From assembly GCA_040357565.1 (NCBI GenBank), contig JBDODJ010000092.1: a DNA stretch of 43,144 nt; one strand, written 5' to 3'. Positions 33,668 through 43,144 of the stretch are shown here, piece by piece; the first letter of the stretch is position 1, and every line of letters starts with the position of its first letter. The position numbers and the translations under genes are program-made. The DNA is from Cercozoa sp. M6MM (taxonomy: Eukaryota; Endomyxa: Ascetosporea). Under the pieces are notes generated by a model. It made no database searches. It saw only the letters and a program-made list of their open reading frames with translations, and had not been told where the DNA came from.

Positions 33668-34033
33668 TTTTTAATATCGACTTGGCAAGCGAGAAACTGG
33701 AGCAACAAATAGTAGGAAACACGGAAACGGTAAAAACATTTGAGTACTTGTAGGACACAATTATACTAGTCGCCCTTGTACAGAGTGGGGTGCTGTGCCT
33801 ACTACGGGCGTGTCACTGTGCCTTACTGTATCACAGACGAAGGCGTTCAACCAGTGATTATTGTTTGAGACGAGACGTAGTCGAATAGCTGGACATGACA
33901 GCTGCCAGCTGCGAAGCGAGCTGCCCGTCGCGGCGTATACGGTAACCAGACAAAATCAAACCGTGACTGAAAAAGTCCGTCAAACGAAAAAACACGGCAG
34001 GGCAGCTGTGTCTGCACCTCAAGAGTACGGCAA
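33668..34033. other. Intergenic stretch between the SOD 3' end and the kinase start
   Basis: About 370 bases. It should hold the kinase promoter and the SOD 3' end, both on the minus strand. A TTACTGTA word lies near 33823. No gene is recognised. Confidence 0.5.
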
Positions 34034-34818
34034 TTACTCCGTCTCCTCCGTTTCGTCGCTCGTCTCGATCGAGCCAGGAAGCAGGTTGCTTGCGGCAAAG
34101 TCGAAGTTTGCGAGCTTCCAAAAGTTGCGCAGGTAGTCCGGTCGGCGGTTCTGGTAGTCCAGGTAAGCAGCGTGTTCCTGCACATTGAAAGAGACCAAAC
34201 ATGAAGCAAACCCAGAGGGGCAGAGCAATATGACAGGGGTCTAGTCAGTACCCAGACGTCACACACGAGGAGCGGTTGCTTGCCGTCACGCAGCGGGTTC
34301 TCGGCGTCGTGCGTGTCAACGATCTCGAGGCGCATCGTCTCAATGTCCTGGACGAGCCAGACCTGCGCAAACGAGACGTGCAAACGCGCGGAGTCTGTCA
34401 ACAACAAAAAAGAACTGACCCAGCCGCTGCCGAAGTGCGCGGCGCCCTTGGCCTCAAACTGTGATCGGAACTGCGCAAAATAACGTCGGCATTCGCCGGT
34501 CAAACTAATTTGAATAATTTAGGGGCACTGTGCGTAAGCTACCTCGTCAACGGAGCCAAAATCACGCTCGATGAGCGCCAGCAAGTCGCCCTCGGGCTGG
34601 CGCAGCCCAACCTCGTCGCCTTCCACCGTGGTGCCTTCGACCGGCGCCTGCATCGACAGCCAGAAGAACGAGTGGTTCCTAAGCAGTCAAGAGGGGGGCG
34701 CGGAGCAGGCGATTTTGCNNNNNNNNNNNNNNNNNNNNNNNNNNNNNNNNNNNNNNNNNNNNNNNNNNNNNNNNNNNNNNNNNNNNNNNNNNNNNNNNNN
34801 NNNNNNNNNNNNNNNNNN

Positions 34819-34850
<32 letters not shown>

Positions 34851-35374
34851 GGGGGGGGGGGGCCCGCTTTGCGCAACAAAGAGAGAAGGCCAACAGTCGT
34901 ACCAGTGCTGCGCGCACTGGTTGAACAGAGGGCCGTGCGGCAGCTCCTCAACGAGCTCACGCAGCGAGCGCTTTTGGTGCTCCTGCAGCAAACCAATACG
35001 TTTTTACACACAGAAAACACAGAAAGCGAGAACAATGTACCTGCTGGGGACCCTCAAGAAGCTCGTTAGCCTTGTTGATGTAGGCCTAGCACACAAAATA
35101 TGAATTTGTATTCGGTTCAACTAGATACCGGGAAGTTACCTGGTGGTGCTTGCCGTGGTGGAACGACATCGTGCGCGCCGACATCACCGGCTCCAAGGCA
35201 TCGGCCTCGTATGGCAACTCGAACGTCTTGAACGGGAAGTAGAGCTGATTCACGGCCTGTCCGCAGAACCAGTTAGCCCCTTATTCACAACACTTTGTTT
35301 AAACCACCGATCACCTGGGCAGCCGGGCCAAAGTGCCGCCGGGCACTCAGATTCGCAACACGCCACGCTTGCAT
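34034..35374 (-). CDS. Iron/manganese superoxide dismutase, probably organellar
   Basis: Converts superoxide to oxygen and hydrogen peroxide. ATG at 35374 gives MQAWRVANLSARRHFGPAAQ, an Arg-rich, acid-free presequence suited to mitochondrial (or plastid) import. Next come FPFKTFELPYEADALEPVMS, ARTMSFHHGKHHQ with the first metal-binding His, AYINKANELLEG, LVEELPHGPLFNQCAQHW|NHSFFW with the second His, EGDEVGLRQPEGDLLALIER, GAAHFGSGW|VWLV, and CDVWEHAAYLDYQNRRPDY with the Asp and third His ligands. The tail ends ETSDETEETE, with TAA at 34034-34036. All four ligands are present. The QHW|NH junction is split by an intron that contains the 34719-34818 gap. The metal preference (Fe or Mn) is not decided. 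Confidence 0.94.
34719..34862. other. 100-N gap followed by C30-G14 homopolymers, in an SOD intron
   Basis: N at 34719-34818, then 30 C (34819-34848) and 14 G (34849-34862). The intron starts GTACGACTG on the minus strand. The homopolymers are probably partly a sequencing or assembly artefact, since no similar tract occurs elsewhere in the window. Confidence 0.85.
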
Positions 35375-35760
35375 TGCTGCGTCAAGAGAAATTCGAAATG
35401 CGGCAAACGTGCAAAATAACACGCACACATGCTAGCAAGTGTGCAGCGCAGCAGTGTGTGCACACTGCAATCTGCGCGTCATGAGCACTGAATGCGCTCG
35501 GCACCAAGTAGCGAGCAAACAAAAAACAACCGCACGTCTTGGAATGATAATACGTCAGTTAGCAGACAGCTAGCACTGCGTACCTGCTAAGGGTCGATAT
35601 TAACACGCGTCCGTTTACGCCACTTCGCAGGTTGCTATTGAGTAGAAACCCAGGAAAATCTCGAGCCGACAAAACCAGAGCCGGAGTTAAATAGGGTTAT
35701 CGCGCCTTTCTCTCTGTGTACGCTTTTCGGGCTGCAAACGGTGCCAGAGTTTACGCTACA
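35375..35760. promoter_or_regulatory. Divergent promoter region between SOD and UTP21
   Basis: About 390 bases between two divergent starts. No copy of the TACTGTACAGTA palindrome is seen here. No gene is supported inside. Confidence 0.5.
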
Positions 35761-41261
<5,501 letters not shown>

Positions 41262-41992
41262 GGCCGAGTCGAGCGGATCGTTTAATTGTGCGTTTACGTT
41301 CAATTCCAGTCCGTTATAAACAATTGCAACCGAACCAAAAGCTGAGGAATTTTAGTTTTGCATTCATTATTGGGCGGGTCAGACGATAGCATGCGCAACA
41401 GCGATGGCGTAGCAATCCAGCTACATTGCACAGGTAGTTGAACTTGCGTTGAGTCGAGTAAATTACCGAGCCGGCCAGGCGTTGCAGATCTTCAGTTTCT
41501 ATTCACTTCCAACACAATAAACGAAACATCACGCCTGACGCCACGCTATCGGAATCGGATAGTGGACGAGATGGGAGACCGGACAATAGCTATTAATATG
41601 CGATTATGCGAATGATACTGCGGCGGCTCACTAATCCAATCAGTATTGGAAACTTCAGGAGAAGCCTTCCCGTTACATTCTGTGAAGGAGAAAGTATTTG
41701 AATAAATCATTCAGTTAAGATAAGTCGTCGCACAGTTGGAACTGAATGTAACGGGAAGGTGAAATACCCGTCCTTGATGTGGCAATGTGTTTCAAAAACT
41801 CCACCTGAATCTACGGTCTAAGAAACTAACTATACGTACAAAGAAACTGATCAGAAAATGATCGGGAATTGATCAGAAATTGATATCAATTTGACTTCAA
41901 CTTGATATTGGATTTGACCCAAGCTGACGTCCGCGATCATGACGCGACCGGCACAAGACACCACGGCACGACATGACCGAGATGCGAATACA
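41262..41992. other. Convergent intergenic stretch with an inverted repeat
   Basis: About 730 bases, AT-richer than the flanking exons. It contains a perfect 16-base inverted repeat (41665-41680 and 41744-41759) and a cluster of TGATCAGAAA / ATTGATATCAA words near 41850-41915. No coding frame is supported. Confidence 0.6.
41665..41759. repeat. 16-base perfect inverted repeat with 63-base spacer
   Basis: CCTTCCCGTTACATTC at 41665-41680 is the exact reverse complement of GAATGTAACGGGAAGG at 41744-41759. It could be the termini of a tiny non-autonomous element, or an RNA stem in a 3' region. Confidence 0.8.
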
Positions 41993-43097
41993 TTAGTTAG
42001 CGCGCATCCGTTGCTGTTCCCGCAGCCAAAGCGACAGCTTGGCCTTGTTGTGACCAGTGCTAAGCAGACACAAACACTGTAATGTGCACAACAACTCTTC
42101 GTATTTGGGAGATGGAAACGGTACACAGCCCGCAAGATGTCACTGATCGACACTACACCTGCACCAAGCAAAGCAAGTACCCCATGCAGAACGCAACGCA
42201 CAGACGCAAGTCTACCAAGAGGACGGAAGGCGCCATCCACGAGGAACACGCGGTGCAAACGAGTCTTGGCCAGACGCCGGATGAGCGTCCCGACAGAGTC
42301 GTTTAGTCTAACGACCACGACGGGGAAACGCGTCTGTGTAGCATACAAACGCAAACAACCTGTACTCCACAGACAAACACAGACACACCAACGCAGGAGC
42401 ACACCTGAGGGGCGAGCTGTCGCTGGCTGTTGCGCACACCAGCGAGGAAATCTACAACTCACATTGACCGGTACGGACGGACACAAGAAAACGTGCAGAT
42501 ACCTTGAATCGGCTGGCGAAGAGTTTGTCCTTGTTGCAACCACAGCTTGAGGTCACTCGACGATGTGTTCTGCACCTACGCGCGGAAACAACGTTAAACA
42601 CACACAGCCCACATATGAATACAAGCAAAGTCATCGTACAAGCACGCCGGTCTTGTTGACAACAGCAACGCCACTCTGTCGCGCACGCCGAAACGTAAGG
42701 CACTGAAGATTCCAGGACAACACACAAAGAGATACCAGGTTGCGCTCGGCCATCACTCGGAACATGACTGCACAAAGCATACACATGCACATGTAGACAC
42801 TTCAAGTGTGCGAGGGTACAGAGCGCGGAATCGTCGTCGCGCACGGCGTGAACGGGAGCTTGGACCTGCCCCCACAGTGCAAGAACATAAAGCGGTAACA
42901 CAGTAGATGCAAGCAGGCGCACCAGAGAAACAGGGTTAGCGGCACGCGGCTTGAACAAGTTCTTTAGCTGCAAGAGATAGCAGGCGCAGATATAGACACT
43001 CAGGCAAGAGAGAGTGTGCCGCACCAGTATGGCATTCAGCGCGGCACCGGCGGCGCTCTTGGCATAGGCGGCCTACGTTAGATAGGACATCTCCAAG

Positions 43098-43144
<47 letters not shown>
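41993..43144 (-). CDS. Multi-CBS-domain protein, AMPK-gamma/SNF4-like or plant CBSX-like (partial, 5' end outside window)
   Basis: CBS domains bind adenine nucleotides; four of them form the energy-sensing gamma subunit of AMPK/SnRK1 or related proteins. Minus-strand exons read LKNLFKPRAANPVSLVRLL (about 42905-42970), VQAPVHAVRDDDSALCTLAH (about 42805-42870), VMFRVMAERNL (about 42735-42770), SGVAVVNKTG, and VQNTSSSDLKLWLQQGQTLR then QPIQ (about 42505-42575), resembling the S-ASDL-x-L loop. The last repeat reads FPVVVVRLNDSVGTLIRRLA and THE matching KTRLHRVFLVDGAFRPLG|VVSISDIL (about 42140-42340), a clear CBS motif. The end, joined through a GTACCG donor, is GHNKAKLSLWLREQQRMRAN with TAA at 41993-41995. 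Exons upstream of about 43080 lie in or beyond the terminal CA repeat. The internal exon joins between 42600 and 42800 are tentative. Confidence 0.72.
43101..43144. repeat. CA microsatellite at window end
   Basis: CA tract running to the last base. It is TG in the sense of the minus-strand CBS-domain gene, whose upstream exons lie beyond it. Confidence 0.95.

Overview
This is nuclear DNA of an intron-rich, gene-dense microbial eukaryote, probably a protist or alga; I cannot name the lineage. Genes are cut by many short GT-AG introns, coding sequence is moderately GC-rich, and introns carry long TG/CA, GA, TA and CAGACA microsatellites. Runs of 10 or 100 N sit inside several of these repeats, so this is a draft scaffold. 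I see no bacterial operon, CRISPR array, tRNA, rRNA or intact transposon. Most gene models here were assembled by hand: coding pieces were joined across GT-AG introns with matching reading phase, so outer limits are firmer than every internal junction.

Layout: the 3' end of an unknown gene (<1-306) and a small unknown gene (389-618); cystathionine beta-synthase (878-3941, minus); a doubtful small gene (4762-5099, minus); the SSU-processome protein UTP25 (5186-8500, plus); a CDCA7-type zinc-finger protein (9206-10572, plus); an unrecognised basic/coiled-coil/acidic protein (10871-12141, minus); a possible small membrane protein (12528-12822, plus); a DHHC palmitoyltransferase (12840-14046, minus); an FHA-domain protein (14381-15470, plus); a small charged protein (15618-15953, minus); a neuroguidin/Lcp5 protein (15985-17908, minus); lipin (18277 into a gap at 21024, plus); an LRMDA-like leucine-rich-repeat protein (from the same gap to 22458, plus); a secreted class 3 lipase (22932-24514, minus); an extended SDR dehydrogenase (about 24993-27218, plus); an unrecognised multi-pass membrane protein (27591-29973, minus); a Frag1/DRAM/Sfk1-like membrane protein (30447-31677, plus); a phytol/dolichol-kinase-family enzyme (32578-33667, minus); an Fe/Mn superoxide dismutase (34034-35374, minus); UTP21/WDR36 (35761-41261, plus); and the 3' part of a multi-CBS-domain protein (41993->43144, minus).

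Functional themes: three genes (UTP25, neuroguidin/Lcp5, UTP21) belong to the small-subunit processome. Lipin, the class 3 lipase, the SDR and the phytol/dolichol-kinase-family enzyme concern lipids. CBS, SOD, DHHC and FHA proteins are housekeeping or signalling. I see no cluster that must work as one pathway. The most notable signals are structural: dinucleotide repeats in introns are mostly TG on the sense strand and often sit just before the 3' splice site; intron donors often begin GTAC; a palindrome around TACTGTACAGTA recurs in intergenic, mostly divergent, regions; a tandemly duplicated exon leaves a decoy exon inside an intron of the kinase gene; and a gap hides the junction of two unrelated genes that could be annotated falsely as one.
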